From assembly GCA_039961735.1 (NCBI GenBank), contig JABRVX010000036.1:1-46687 (forward strand): a stretch of 46,687 bases of DNA, written 5' to 3'. The position numbers and the translations under genes were made by a program. Below, piece by piece: positions 9,252 through 18,511 of this stretch; the first letter of the stretch is position 1; the number at the start of each line of letters is the position of its first letter. Origin of the DNA: Fimbriimonadia bacterium. GTDB taxonomy: Bacteria > Armatimonadota > Fimbriimonadia > Fimbriimonadales > JABRVX01. The notes beneath the pieces were generated by a model. That model was not told where the DNA came from. It did no database searches and saw nothing but the letters and a program-made list of their open reading frames with translations.

Positions 9252-10085
9252 CTACGCAGTGTCGGGCGCTGGCTCCTCCCCTCCGTTCGATGGAACACGA
9301 GTCCTGTATCTTTTGGAAAGATAGAAGATGCTTCCGAACAACACTGCTACCGTGATACCACCGGTAATTTGGAGTATTCGCGTGATGGCCAAGTTATACT
9401 TCCCTGTGGTCAAGTCCACGTGGTAACAGGTGAGCAGCACTTTGTCCACTGGCGTACCGATTTTGCCACCCCCAGCCGATACGAGAGCGAGTCGCAAGTC
9501 GCGTGGGCGGAACTCCACTCCATAGAAGTAATGTGATACCTTACCCTGAGGCGTGAGCACGATGAGGCCCGCAGGATGCGCATATTGGTGTGTCTTTGCA
9601 TCGTACATAAAGCGGTATCCGACCGTGGATGCGAGCTTGGCAATCGACTCCTTGGTGCCTGTGAGGAAGTGCCAGCCCTCTTTGCCTTCGGGCTTGCCAT
9701 AGCGCTCGATGGCATCTTCCTGCTTGGCCTTCGCCAGTTCCGGGCCTTCTTCCGAGGCGATGCTGACGCTAAGCACCTTGTAGTCCTTCCCAATCTGGAA
9801 CGACTGCTCGCGGAAAGCGAGGATCATCCCCTCTTCGATAGCGATGCAGATGCCCGGGCACTTGTACCAGACGAGTGCAAGCACGATCGGCTTGTCACCG
9901 AAGTAGTCACCGATTCGCACCGCGTTACCGTTCTCGTCCACGAACGGGATGTCGGCTGGGACGACGTTTCCTAGCCTTTGATCGAGTGCAACCTCGCGCG
10001 TGATATCGTCTGCGCCTTGCGACCAGGAGATCGCGCAGGCCACACACAACAGCCAGAGCGCGGCGATTCTCGATACCACCTTCAT
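9252..10085 (-). CDS. Sco1/SenC/PrrC-family copper chaperone for CuA assembly
   Basis: A membrane-bound thioredoxin-fold protein that delivers copper to subunit II or reduces its cysteines. The ATG at 10085 was chosen because GAGGGAGG lies just upstream and a signal/anchor (residues 1-23) then begins the 277-aa protein. The copper motif is CPGIC (C76, C80), and a His in YAHPAG is the likely third ligand. A second hydrophobic segment near the C-terminus (ITGGITVAVLFGSIFYL) followed by RYR gives a C-terminal anchor, a form seen in Sco proteins next to alternative complex III genes. The ATG overlaps the stop of the preceding small gene (ATGA). It lies 18 nt ahead of ctaC, its presumed target. 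Confidence 0.92.
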   Translation of the reverse strand: MKVVSRIAALWLLCVACAISWSQGADDITREVALDQRLGNVVPADIPFVDENGNAVRIGDYFGDKPIVLALVWYKCPGICIAIEEGMILAFREQSFQIGKDYKVLSVSIASEEGPELAKAKQEDAIERYGKPEGKEGWHFLTGTKESIAKLASTVGYRFMYDAKTHQYAHPAGLIVLTPQGKVSHYFYGVEFRPRDLRLALVSAGGGKIGTPVDKVLLTCYHVDLTTGKYNLAITRILQITGGITVAVLFGSIFYLSKRYRTRVPSNGGEEPAPDTA

Positions 10086-10504
10086 TGGATGCCTCCCTCG
10101 GGGGCGGGAGTTGTGGACTGCCGAGTGGGCAATCCTTTCTCTGCGATCAGTTCCATCGCTCGCTCGACGGGGATGTGCGCAATTCCTCTTGCCTGATCCA
10201 CCCATCCGTAGCTGTGCAGCGTGCGGTCTTCCTCGATGCGGAACTTGCGCATATCCAGCGCGGGGTTCACCTGAAGAATCGGTGCATCCGGCATCGGCTG
10301 CACAGCGTTGATCGGGCCGGTCTTCTGTCGCATTTTCTCCGGCGGCGGCATCGTCAGGCTGTAGATGCCCAGCGAGACCATCAGCGAGGCTACGATGAAC
10401 ACCGCTAGGGCTATTGCCCACTTGAGCAGCGGTCCCGTCGAAACGTCTCGCGGTTCATAGCCTAGTTGAGTCAGCGGATCGGGTGTGGGGTGCTGGTCAG
10501 ACAT
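10082..10504 (-). CDS. Small single-span membrane protein of the alternative complex III/oxidase cluster
   Basis: A 140-aa protein starting MSDQHPTPDP, with one membrane span at about residues 28-50 and a C-terminal soluble part containing NPALDMRKFRIEED, HSYGWVD and PVERAMELIAEKGLP. The SYGWVD...IPxxRAMELxxxxGLP pattern is one I associate with small proteins encoded next to Sco genes in oxidase operons. It has no Cys or heme site. It overlaps the actF stop by 8 nt and the sco start by 4 nt. Its position matches that of ActG in some alternative complex III operons, but I cannot confirm homology; an oxidase assembly role is equally possible. Confidence 0.8.
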   Translation of the reverse strand: MSDQHPTPDPLTQLGYEPRDVSTGPLLKWAIALAVFIVASLMVSLGIYSLTMPPPEKMRQKTGPINAVQPMPDAPILQVNPALDMRKFRIEEDRTLHSYGWVDQARGIAHIPVERAMELIAEKGLPTRQSTTPAPEGGIQ

Positions 10505-11675
10505 GCTGCGGCACCTCCTCCGACAGGGTTTGGTGGCGGGCCACCAGCGGGTACCGACCCAGCCGATGCGCGTAAAGGAAAAGCCAGAGGCCTCCCATTG
10601 CGAGCAACGTAGAGGCCGAGCCCCAATAAGCCACTGCCGGTACCACGCCACCGTCGCTATAGAAGAACGGCGTGACGGTCCAGAATGTGTCCACGACTCG
10701 CATGAGCAGGATCCACACGGCGACCGAAACGATAAGGCTCGGGGTACGCTTCGTTCGCCCGGACAGCAACAAGACGAACGGTACGAAGAACTGGAAGACG
10801 ACCAGCCCCGTTCCGACGGCCCACCAGGTGCCCTGCAGGCGCGCTGTATAATAGGTGATCTCTTCGGGCAGGTTGCCCGAGTACATGATAACATACTGCG
10901 AGAATGCTATGTACGCCCATAGCATGGTGAACGTGAGCAGCATGTTGCCGAGATCGCGGGTCAGACGCGGGGTCAGCTCGTCCGACACCGGTTTTCGCCT
11001 ACCGAACAAGCCTAACATCACGGTCGCGAGCGCCAGCGCTGCGTATCCTTGGGCAACCACGAACATTACACCGTACACGGTGGAGTACCAGTGCGGGTCG
11101 AGAGACATCACCCAGTCGGTCGTGGCGAAGGTCACCGTCAGCACATACAGCACCAGGCCTGCGGCACCGAGGTTGGCGCGGCCCTGCGCAAGCGTAGCGT
11201 TGCCGCTGCTCTCCTGTGCCGCCGAGGACCGATTCAGGATCGAAGCAAGCCCGATCCACACGACGAAGTACCCGATGGCGAAAAGAACGAACCGCGTCGA
11301 GTTGAGGTACGGCGCCTTGAAACGTATCACCGCGTCGTGCGCGGCCGCGTCCGGAACAGCCCACGGATACAGGTCTGGCAGCCACAACAACACGGGGATG
11401 AACAGCACTAAGATGTAGGGCAACAGCGACGATCCTGCTTCAAAGAAACGCAGCACCGGCAGCGACCACCGCGCCTTGATCGCATGGTGCAACAAGCTGA
11501 CGCCCAGGCATCCGAGCGACACGTTGCACCAGAAGACGAACCCGAACAGGTAGCTTTGCTGGAACACTTTAACGTCCTGTCCGAAGGCCAGCGCGCACCC
11601 TATCAGACCTACCACTGCGGCTAGTACGCCGACGATCTGCAGGCGGGCGAGAACGGGTCGGCTTTCTACGTTCAC
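10497..11675 (-). CDS. actF: Alternative complex III quinol-binding-type membrane subunit ActF
   Basis: A 392-aa integral membrane protein with about ten predicted spans, few charged loops and no cofactor motifs. It matches ActF, the second large membrane subunit of alternative complex III and a distant relative of the NrfD-like ActC. Its known or proposed role is in the membrane arm, possibly proton conduction. The place between actE and the small membrane gene is the usual operon position, and it overlaps actE by 4 nt. Confidence 0.9.
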   Translation of the reverse strand: MNVESRPVLARLQIVGVLAAVVGLIGCALAFGQDVKVFQQSYLFGFVFWCNVSLGCLGVSLLHHAIKARWSLPVLRFFEAGSSLLPYILVLFIPVLLWLPDLYPWAVPDAAAHDAVIRFKAPYLNSTRFVLFAIGYFVVWIGLASILNRSSAAQESSGNATLAQGRANLGAAGLVLYVLTVTFATTDWVMSLDPHWYSTVYGVMFVVAQGYAALALATVMLGLFGRRKPVSDELTPRLTRDLGNMLLTFTMLWAYIAFSQYVIMYSGNLPEEITYYTARLQGTWWAVGTGLVVFQFFVPFVLLLSGRTKRTPSLIVSVAVWILLMRVVDTFWTVTPFFYSDGGVVPAVAYWGSASTLLAMGGLWLFLYAHRLGRYPLVARHQTLSEEVPQHV

Positions 11676-12340
11676 GGCCGCTCCCCTCCTGCTCGGACTG
11701 CTTCATTCAGCCGCTCCCGGTCCACCGCCGAAAGTTCAGATACCGGTGCGCCCTGCGCAAGCTGCAAGGCCCGGATGTAAGCCACGATCCGCCAACGGTC
11801 TTTCACTTCGATGCGGGAGGCGTACCCGTACATCACACCGTAGCCGTTCGTAATCACATCATAGAAGTGACCAATTGGCATCTGTCGCAAGCGGTCCGTG
11901 TGGTAGTTCGCCGGCTTTCGCTGCAGGTTGAACCCCCGCGCACCAATCATGCCGTTTCCATCCCCCGCGCGCCCGTGACAGGGGGAGCAGAAGGCGTCGA
12001 ACTGCGCCTGGCCTCTGAGGAGGTCCTGCCGTGTGATTGCAAAGGGGAACTTGTCTACATACGTTCCGCGGAAGATGCCCGTCTGAACGGGTGAACCCGA
12101 CCGGATGTCTATCGGAACGCGGGTACCACCGATGATGCCGGTGTACATCTCCCTGTCTGTGCGCAGCTCACCCTGCGGCACCGTGTACGGCACTCGCGGC
12201 CGAGAAGACTGCTTGTCCGCGAAGAAGGCACTCTTTTGGTAGGGTTTGTGCACCTTGTTCTGCACCCACATGTCGGTGTGGCAACCGGCGATGAATGCCA
12301 CCGCAAAAAGGGGACCTGTCCGCATTAACAGTCGCCTCAT
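11672..12340 (-). CDS. actE: Alternative complex III monoheme cytochrome c subunit ActE (lipoprotein)
   Basis: Periplasmic monoheme cytochrome c thought to relay electrons from ActA toward the oxidase. The N-terminus has a lipobox (FIAGC, C20), so the protein is probably lipid-anchored. The heme site is CSPCH (C118, C121, H122), and a Met in the GYGVMYGYAS region is a likely axial ligand. The 222-aa length fits ActE. Both ends overlap neighbours by 4 nt (actD and actF). Confidence 0.93.
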   Translation of the reverse strand: MRRLLMRTGPLFAVAFIAGCHTDMWVQNKVHKPYQKSAFFADKQSSRPRVPYTVPQGELRTDREMYTGIIGGTRVPIDIRSGSPVQTGIFRGTYVDKFPFAITRQDLLRGQAQFDAFCSPCHGRAGDGNGMIGARGFNLQRKPANYHTDRLRQMPIGHFYDVITNGYGVMYGYASRIEVKDRWRIVAYIRALQLAQGAPVSELSAVDRERLNEAVRAGGERP

Positions 12341-12867
12341 TCCGGCACCTCTTCCACTCCAGTCGGGTCGAGCGAGCGGAGGAACTGCATTGTTTCACTC
12401 GGGTCGAACTGTGGGTCATCGGCTTCGATGCACAGGAAGAACCGATCGTCCGTCGCCAGCTCGAAGCGGCTATGGTTGAAGATTGGGTGGTGGGGGTGCG
12501 GCAGCCCGTTCAGCGCAAGCATCCCTAACACCGCCGCGAACGCCGCCAGCAGCACGGCACTTTCGAACGTGACGGGGATATAGTGCGGCCAGCTATGAGT
12601 CGGCCTTCCTCCGACATTGAGCTGGTAGTTGATGGTCGTAATGTAGTACTGCAGGCCGTACCCGATAGCGGCCCCGAGCACGCCGAAGATAAAGATGATC
12701 CAAGGCACACGATTGTCCTTGAAGCCGATGGCCTCGGCCAGACCATGGATGGGGAACGGCGTGTAAGCGTCGAGCCGAGTGTAGCCGTTCTCCCGAGCCT
12801 TATGAACCGCTACCACCAGGTCCTCGGGATTGTCGAACTCCGCCACGATGCCATGCAGGCCGTTCAT
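12337..12867 (-). CDS. actD: Alternative complex III subunit ActD (DUF3341)
   Basis: A 176-aa protein beginning MNGLHGIVAEFDNPEDLVVA, typical of DUF3341/ActD: a soluble N-terminal domain facing the cytoplasm followed by two membrane spans (about 52-74 and 97-117). The YTRLDAYTPFPIHGLAEA stretch is the conserved family core. It carries no redox centre and is thought to stabilise the complex. It overlaps actC and actE by 4 nt each. Confidence 0.93.
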   Translation of the reverse strand: MNGLHGIVAEFDNPEDLVVAVHKARENGYTRLDAYTPFPIHGLAEAIGFKDNRVPWIIFIFGVLGAAIGYGLQYYITTINYQLNVGGRPTHSWPHYIPVTFESAVLLAAFAAVLGMLALNGLPHPHHPIFNHSRFELATDDRFFLCIEADDPQFDPSETMQFLRSLDPTGVEEVPE

Positions 12868-14270
12868 TGAGTCTCTCCACCCCCAGAGCCATGGTGCGCA
12901 ACGGCAGGCGCCGCATGACCGGGCTTCAACTTGTGCAGCAGGTCCTTCATCTCGAAGATGTTGATCATGGGCAGGTATCGGACGAACAGGAACATCAAGA
13001 ACGTGAACAGACCTATCGTACCGAGGAACAGACCCCAGTCCCAGATGGTGGGGTTATAGAAGCCCCAAGCGGAGGGCACGAAGTCTTCGTGCAGGCTGGT
13101 AACCACGATGATGAAGCGCTCGAGCCACATCCCTACGCTGACCACCAGACTGATGGTGAACAGCATCAGCGTGTTGCGGCGGACTTTCGGCCACCACAGG
13201 AGCTGGGGTACCAATCCGTTGCAGAAGATGAGGGACCAATACAGCAACGAGTAGGTACCGGTCATGCGGTTGTTCCATATCATGTGCCACTCGAACTCGT
13301 TGGCGCTGTACCAACCGTAGAACGCCTCGGCGATGTAGCCGTAGAAGACGATCAACCCCGTCGCCAGCATGATCTTCGCCATCCAGTCTATGTGGTGCAT
13401 CGTGATCATGTGCTCGAGGCCGTACCACTTGCGGATAGGTATGGTGAGCAGTAGCACCATCGCGAAGCCTGCGTAGATGGCTCCGGCGACGAAGTAGGGC
13501 GGGAAGATGGTAGCATGCCAACCCGGGATGATCGAGACGGCAAAGTCCAAACTGACCACGCTGTGCACCGAGAGAACCAGCGGGGTAGAGAGGCCGGCGA
13601 GGATCAGGTAGGCCGTCTCATACCGGAACCAGTGCTTTACCGAGCCACGCCACCCGAACGACGCCATGCCGAACACACGTTTCAGGATCAGGTTCTTGGC
13701 CTTGTCGCGCAGGGTGGCGAAGTCGGGTATGAGGCCGACGAACCAGAACAGCGCCGAAACGGTGATATAGGTGGTGACGGCAAACACGTCCCAGATCAGG
13801 GGGCTCTGGAACTGCGGCCAAGCGCCTAGGATGTTTGGGTACGGCAACATCCAATAGGCAGCCCACGGGCGTCCTGTGTGCAGGAGCGGGAAGAGGCCCG
13901 CGCACATGACGGCGAAGATGGTCATCGCTTCGGCGAAGCGGTTGATCGAGTTACGCCAATTCTGCCGTGTCAGCAACAGAATAGCCGAGATGAGCGTACC
14001 CGCGTGGCCGATACCGATCCACCACACGAAGTTGATAATTGCGAACCCCCAACCGACGGGAACGTTCACACCCCACACACCGATGCCCATATATAGCAGC
14101 CACGCGAGCGAGAGCAGCATCACGTTGAGCAGCAGGAAACCGAGCGCGAAACCGCCATACCAGGGCAGCTTATGCGAGCGCTGGTCCAGCACGATGGAGC
14201 CGATCTGGTCGCCCAGCGAGCTGTAGCTGTTCCTTCCGGTCAGGACCCGAGTGTCCACTGCGTCGCTCAC
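12864..14270 (-). CDS. actC: Alternative complex III NrfD/PsrC-like quinol-binding subunit ActC
   Basis: A 468-aa membrane protein of the NrfD/polysulfide reductase membrane family with about ten spans. Typical ActC stretches are WWIGIGHAGTLISAILLL, the GRPWAAYWMLPYPN loop and the HSVVSLDFAVSIIPGWHAT segment. In alternative complex III this subunit holds the quinol oxidation site near the periplasmic side and passes electrons to the iron-sulfur clusters of ActB. The His-rich C-terminal tail is periplasmic or cytoplasmic depending on span count. It overlaps actB and actD by 4 nt. Confidence 0.95.
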   Translation of the reverse strand: MSDAVDTRVLTGRNSYSSLGDQIGSIVLDQRSHKLPWYGGFALGFLLLNVMLLSLAWLLYMGIGVWGVNVPVGWGFAIINFVWWIGIGHAGTLISAILLLTRQNWRNSINRFAEAMTIFAVMCAGLFPLLHTGRPWAAYWMLPYPNILGAWPQFQSPLIWDVFAVTTYITVSALFWFVGLIPDFATLRDKAKNLILKRVFGMASFGWRGSVKHWFRYETAYLILAGLSTPLVLSVHSVVSLDFAVSIIPGWHATIFPPYFVAGAIYAGFAMVLLLTIPIRKWYGLEHMITMHHIDWMAKIMLATGLIVFYGYIAEAFYGWYSANEFEWHMIWNNRMTGTYSLLYWSLIFCNGLVPQLLWWPKVRRNTLMLFTISLVVSVGMWLERFIIVVTSLHEDFVPSAWGFYNPTIWDWGLFLGTIGLFTFLMFLFVRYLPMINIFEMKDLLHKLKPGHAAPAVAHHGSGGGETQ

Positions 14271-17200
14271 GCCTGTTCCTCACTAAGCTGCGGATTGAGG
14301 TTCTTGATTCTTGCCAGGTAGGTGGTGCGCGGTCGAGTGTTGAGCTCCGTCAACAAGCCGTAGTCGTGCGGCTCCGACTTCAGCTTGGAAACTCTGCTAC
14401 CGGCGTCGGCTACGTCTCCGAACACTATGGCACCGGTGGGGCACGTCTGTACGCACGCAGGCACCACTTCCCCATCCGCGATGGGCCTGCGCTCCTGCTT
14501 CGCCTTGATCCGGGCGGCGTTGATTCGCTGGACGCAGTAGGTGCACTTCTCCATCACGCCTCGCCCACGGATGGTGACATCCGGGTTTGCGAGCAATTTC
14601 AGGGTGGGGTGATCATAGTTTCCGGGGGCCATGTTCGGCTGGCCCGCCGAATACTTGTAGAAGTTGAAACGTCGTACCTTGTAGGGGCAGTTGTTGGAGC
14701 AGTAGCGTGTGCCGATGCAGCGGTTGTACACCATCTGGTTCAACCCTTCGTGGCTGTGAGTGGTTGCAGCGACGGGGCATACGGGCTCGCACGGCGCCTT
14801 CTCGCAATGCATACACGGCACAGGCTGGAAGTGCACGTCGGGGTCGTCCAGCCCTCGCTCGAAGTAACGGTCTATGCGGATCCAGTGCATCTCTCGGCCA
14901 CGGCGGACCTGGTCCTTTCCCACGACGGGGATGTTGTTCTCTGCCTGACACGCAACCACACAGGCGTTGCAGCCGATGCAGGCGGAGAGGTCTATGGACA
15001 TGCCCCAACGATGGCCTTCGTAATCGCGGAAGGATTTAGGGGGATCGTAAAGCGTTAGGTCCTCTGCATGCCCGTCATGACCGCCGTGACCCAGTGAAGG
15101 ATCGCGAACGAACTCCTCCAGAGTGCCAACGCGCAGTAGATCGCGTCCATGCTGGGTGACACTGCCATGCAGAGTGTGATGGTTCTGGGTGGCAGCGAGT
15201 GTGTGCTTCTTGCCCGTCTTGCGGATCTCCGCACCCGATGCGTAGTCGTGCCCGGATACGGTGCGAAGACGGTATGTGTCGAAACCGACTCCGGTGCCGA
15301 GCTTGCCTGCCTGGGCTCGGCCACCACCGAGGTAGGCGGTCAAGGTGTCATCGGGGTGCCCGGGCTGAACCCATGCAGCCCCTTCGAGTTCCTGACCCGC
15401 CAAACGGATCGCTATCACGTCCTGCGTCTCCACGCCCAAGCGCTCGGCGAGGGCCGGCGACATCAGCACCGGGTTGTCCCACGTGACGGTGGTCAGAGGC
15501 TTCGGCAGCTCCTGAAGCCACCCGTTGTTCGCATCGCGGCCATCCCCCACCGTCGGATCCGGGCGGAACGTCAATTCGATCCCCTCGGTCCGTCGTGGAG
15601 CCCCGAGAGTCGAAGCGAGGTCGGGGCGCAGAGTCACTGGGGCCGGCGGCAGCGCGCTGTTAGTGATGAAGCCGTCATGCTTGACACGTTCCCACCAATC
15701 GTCGAAGTCTGGTTGCGCGTGAGCGGATCGCCAGTAGTCGGTCAGGATGTCGTACCCGCGGCGTGGCTCACCCTCTAGAAGCTGAAACACTTCCACGAGG
15801 GATCGGCTGCGGTAGAGCGGCTCGATGAGTGGTTGGGTGATAGACACGGTTCCATCGTAGGCACGAGCATCTTCCCAGCGCTCTAGGAAGTGCGACTCTG
15901 GTACATGCCAATCCGACAGCACCGCTGTTTCGTCCACATGCGAGCCCACGTGGATCTTCAGGCCAGCCTTCGCGTACGCAGCAGCGAAGTCGAGGTCGGT
16001 CGGCGCGTAGTACGCCGGGTTTCCCCCGAGGATCAACAATGTCTGCACCTTGCCTGCGTGTAGGTCGGCACCGAGTGCACGCAGCGACGCTCTCTGCGAG
16101 CCGTGCACGGGACGTGGGGGCGCCTGGACATAGGTGACTGTCTGACCCACGTTACCCAGTACGGCGTTCATGGCATGAGCCAGCGCATGAACCTCGGCAG
16201 GCTGCTCATCACCCACGATGACGACGCTGCGACCGCTGTGCTCGCGCAGGTCCTCGGCCAGGGCGTTCAGCCACGCATCAGGCACCGGCGAAGAAGCATT
16301 ACCGACAGCCACCCCGAGCCGTGCAGCCAAGGAGCGCGCGGCGTGCTCCACCGCACTCGGCTTCACGGCGACCCGATGATCCGCGTTGGCCCCCGTCACG
16401 GACACCGAGGACTCGATGACATACAAACGGTTCGCCTCGGTGACCCCTTTACGCACCTTGCGCCCAAAAGCGAAGTCGTGGGCATACCGAACGCTGCCTG
16501 GCATCGAGCAGAGGAAGTCGGCATCCAGTGAGAGGATTCGGTCCGCGCGGTCGAGGTGATAGACCGGGTCCACCACGGTGCCGAAGGCCAGTCGGGCGCC
16601 CTCCCATACGTTGTCGCGGTTCACTGGCTCGTAGGCGTGCCAAACCATTTGCGGATAGCGCTGCTGCAGGCGATTGAGCAGCGCGAGCATTGAGGGCGAG
16701 GTGACCGTCTCGGTCAGCACTCGCAGCCCTGCGCCTCCATCCGCCGCATGCTGCCGACGAACGTCCCGCATCATGCTGACGAATGCGTCCCAAAGCGCGG
16801 GCTCGCCCCTGAAGAGCACGTCCGTAGAGCGGTCTGGATCGTACAGACCGAGGATGGACGCCTGCGCGATCGCATCGGCCGCCCCCAGGCTAGCGGGGTG
16901 CTTGGGGTTGCCCTCGAGCTTGGTCGGTCTGCCCTCGTGGCTCGTGGCTATCAGCCCGGTTGCATAGCCATGACGGGTCATTGCCGTCGCGAAGTACATC
17001 GGCTTGCCCGGAATTGCGTCCTCGGGCGCCTTCACGAAGGGCACGATCTTTTCCTGAGGCAGGAAGCGGCAGCCCGAAACGAGGCCCGCAAGCGCCAGCG
17101 AGGCGCCAGCGAATTTCAGGAATTGTCGTCGGTCCATCTCGACGGCCCAGCTTCGTGCCTGCTGTGGAAACTCGTCCAGCAGGAACTCGTGGAATTCCGG

Positions 17201-17323
17201 GGTATCCGCTAGCTCGTCCAGGCTGCGCCAGTAAGCACGGCCCGTCTTGCCCTCGAGTCGCAGGCGGATCTCCGCAAGGGTCAGCTTCCCATTCCTATTG
17301 TCGTTTCCGTTCTCGCTTCCCAT
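14267..17323 (-). CDS. actB: Alternative complex III iron-sulfur subunit ActB (molybdopterin-oxidoreductase-like fusion)
   Basis: A 1018-aa fusion of an N-terminal molybdopterin-oxidoreductase-like domain and a C-terminal ferredoxin domain. The N-terminal domain lacks the Fe-S and Mo-ligand motifs, as in known ActB proteins that bind no molybdenum. A Tat-type signal (DRRQFLKFAG, RR at 65-66) ends in a lipobox (LVSGC, C85), so the subunit is probably exported folded and lipid-anchored. The ferredoxin part has four Cys clusters, starting CIGCNACVVAC, CMHCEKAPCEPVC, CIGTRYCSNNC and CTYC...CVQTC, matching the expected three [4Fe-4S] and one [3Fe-4S]. It starts 10 nt after the actA stop. Confidence 0.95.
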   Translation of the reverse strand: MGSENGNDNRNGKLTLAEIRLRLEGKTGRAYWRSLDELADTPEFHEFLLDEFPQQARSWAVEMDRRQFLKFAGASLALAGLVSGCRFLPQEKIVPFVKAPEDAIPGKPMYFATAMTRHGYATGLIATSHEGRPTKLEGNPKHPASLGAADAIAQASILGLYDPDRSTDVLFRGEPALWDAFVSMMRDVRRQHAADGGAGLRVLTETVTSPSMLALLNRLQQRYPQMVWHAYEPVNRDNVWEGARLAFGTVVDPVYHLDRADRILSLDADFLCSMPGSVRYAHDFAFGRKVRKGVTEANRLYVIESSVSVTGANADHRVAVKPSAVEHAARSLAARLGVAVGNASSPVPDAWLNALAEDLREHSGRSVVIVGDEQPAEVHALAHAMNAVLGNVGQTVTYVQAPPRPVHGSQRASLRALGADLHAGKVQTLLILGGNPAYYAPTDLDFAAAYAKAGLKIHVGSHVDETAVLSDWHVPESHFLERWEDARAYDGTVSITQPLIEPLYRSRSLVEVFQLLEGEPRRGYDILTDYWRSAHAQPDFDDWWERVKHDGFITNSALPPAPVTLRPDLASTLGAPRRTEGIELTFRPDPTVGDGRDANNGWLQELPKPLTTVTWDNPVLMSPALAERLGVETQDVIAIRLAGQELEGAAWVQPGHPDDTLTAYLGGGRAQAGKLGTGVGFDTYRLRTVSGHDYASGAEIRKTGKKHTLAATQNHHTLHGSVTQHGRDLLRVGTLEEFVRDPSLGHGGHDGHAEDLTLYDPPKSFRDYEGHRWGMSIDLSACIGCNACVVACQAENNIPVVGKDQVRRGREMHWIRIDRYFERGLDDPDVHFQPVPCMHCEKAPCEPVCPVAATTHSHEGLNQMVYNRCIGTRYCSNNCPYKVRRFNFYKYSAGQPNMAPGNYDHPTLKLLANPDVTIRGRGVMEKCTYCVQRINAARIKAKQERRPIADGEVVPACVQTCPTGAIVFGDVADAGSRVSKLKSEPHDYGLLTELNTRPRTTYLARIKNLNPQLSEEQA

Positions 17324-17333
17324 GCACTCGTCG

Positions 17334-18080
17334 TTAGCGATGGCAGATCGAGCAGTCGGTCAACTGCTCCTTATCCACCTTGTACTCCTTCATCAACTTC
17401 TTGCCTTCGGTGATCTCGGCGGGCGTCGGGTTATAGGTAATGCCGCGCAGGATGGCCTGCTCACGCTGCGACAAGGGCTCTCCCCGCTGCGGCTTGAGAT
17501 AGAGCTGGAAGATCTGCTCAGAAGGGGTCCGCTCCGGATGCGATTCGTCCTTGTACAGGTGCTTCTCGACGTTCCGGTGACAGTCGAGGCACCACACCAT
17601 GGTAAAGGCCTTCGCCTTGTAGGTGAGGTCCATGGCCTGAACCGGCCCGTGGCACTCGTTGCAGTGAATGCCTCGGTCAACGTGTATAGCGTGGTTGAAG
17701 TAGACGAACTCGGGCAGCTTGTTCACGCGGTTCCACTCGATGGGCACGTCGTCTTTGAAGCTGTCGCGCACTACGGCCAGCAGCGGGCTGTTGGTCCACA
17801 CTTGCGAGTGGCAGGACATGCAGGTGTGGGTCGGCGGGATGCCCGCGAAGGACGATTTTTCGACCGAAGAATGGCAGTACCGGCAGTCGATGCCGAGCTG
17901 GTTCACGTGGTGCTTGTGGCTGAAGGGTGCCGGCTGATCCAGCGCGACGTCTACGTTGGTCTGGTAGGGCGAGCGGGTGATGGCCGAGAGCGTGAAGATG
18001 AGGCCAAGGGGCGCGATTGCGAGCAAAGTCACGCTCACCTTCGCGAGAGTATTGGCATAGGGCGGAAAGATCTGTGCCAT
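17334..18080 (-). CDS. actA: Alternative complex III pentaheme cytochrome c subunit ActA
   Basis: A 248-aa membrane-anchored multiheme cytochrome. One N-terminal span (about residues 13-33) is followed by a periplasmic domain with five CxxCH sites: CRYCH, CMSCH, CNECH, CLDCH and CSICH. Spare His residues could serve as distal ligands. Five hemes is the usual number for ActA, which takes electrons from ActB and hands them to ActE or directly to the oxidase. It is the first gene of the act series, about 430 nt downstream of the ctaA-ctaB fusion on the same strand. Confidence 0.95.
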   Translation of the reverse strand: MAQIFPPYANTLAKVSVTLLAIAPLGLIFTLSAITRSPYQTNVDVALDQPAPFSHKHHVNQLGIDCRYCHSSVEKSSFAGIPPTHTCMSCHSQVWTNSPLLAVVRDSFKDDVPIEWNRVNKLPEFVYFNHAIHVDRGIHCNECHGPVQAMDLTYKAKAFTMVWCLDCHRNVEKHLYKDESHPERTPSEQIFQLYLKPQRGEPLSQREQAILRGITYNPTPAEITEGKKLMKEYKVDKEQLTDCSICHR

Positions 18081-18511
18081 CGCTCCAACCTAGAACAGCC
18101 CGCTCACGTGCAAGCGAGCAGTACCCCCTGCAATCCTTTCCAGATTCCGACTTCGATCCGACAGCATTCGGTTGCCGAGCGAGCACCCCAACGTACCCGT
18201 TCTCCTTCCCCCGCGTCGCGACGCGCTGGCCCCGGAGGTCTGCTCCCCGGTCGCGTCGCAGCATTGGTCCTGCCTCGACGTGTCCCAGAAAAAGGAAACC
18301 CCGCCGAGGGCTTCCGCGTGGGACCATACCCGATGCCCCAATCCTTATGCAAACGAAATATCCGCAAATCGCGCCAAAACCCGCAAACTGGGTACCTAAG
18401 TATGCTGGACCGCGGAGAGCGACGATTTTGTCTAGCAATGTGCCTGCTTCCTGGGGCCCGAATTCTTGCGCTGATGGCGCGGAGAGACTATCGCGCCGAG
18501 GAACTGGACGG
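18081..18511. other. 431-nt gap between ctaA-ctaB and actA
   Basis: No convincing coding frame; the overlapping reading frames here are short and compositionally random. The act-cta cluster is transcribed leftward, so its own promoter may lie here, but I see no clean -35/-10 pair on the minus strand. A relatively A+T-rich stretch at about 18340-18410 is the best candidate region. Confidence 0.4.
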
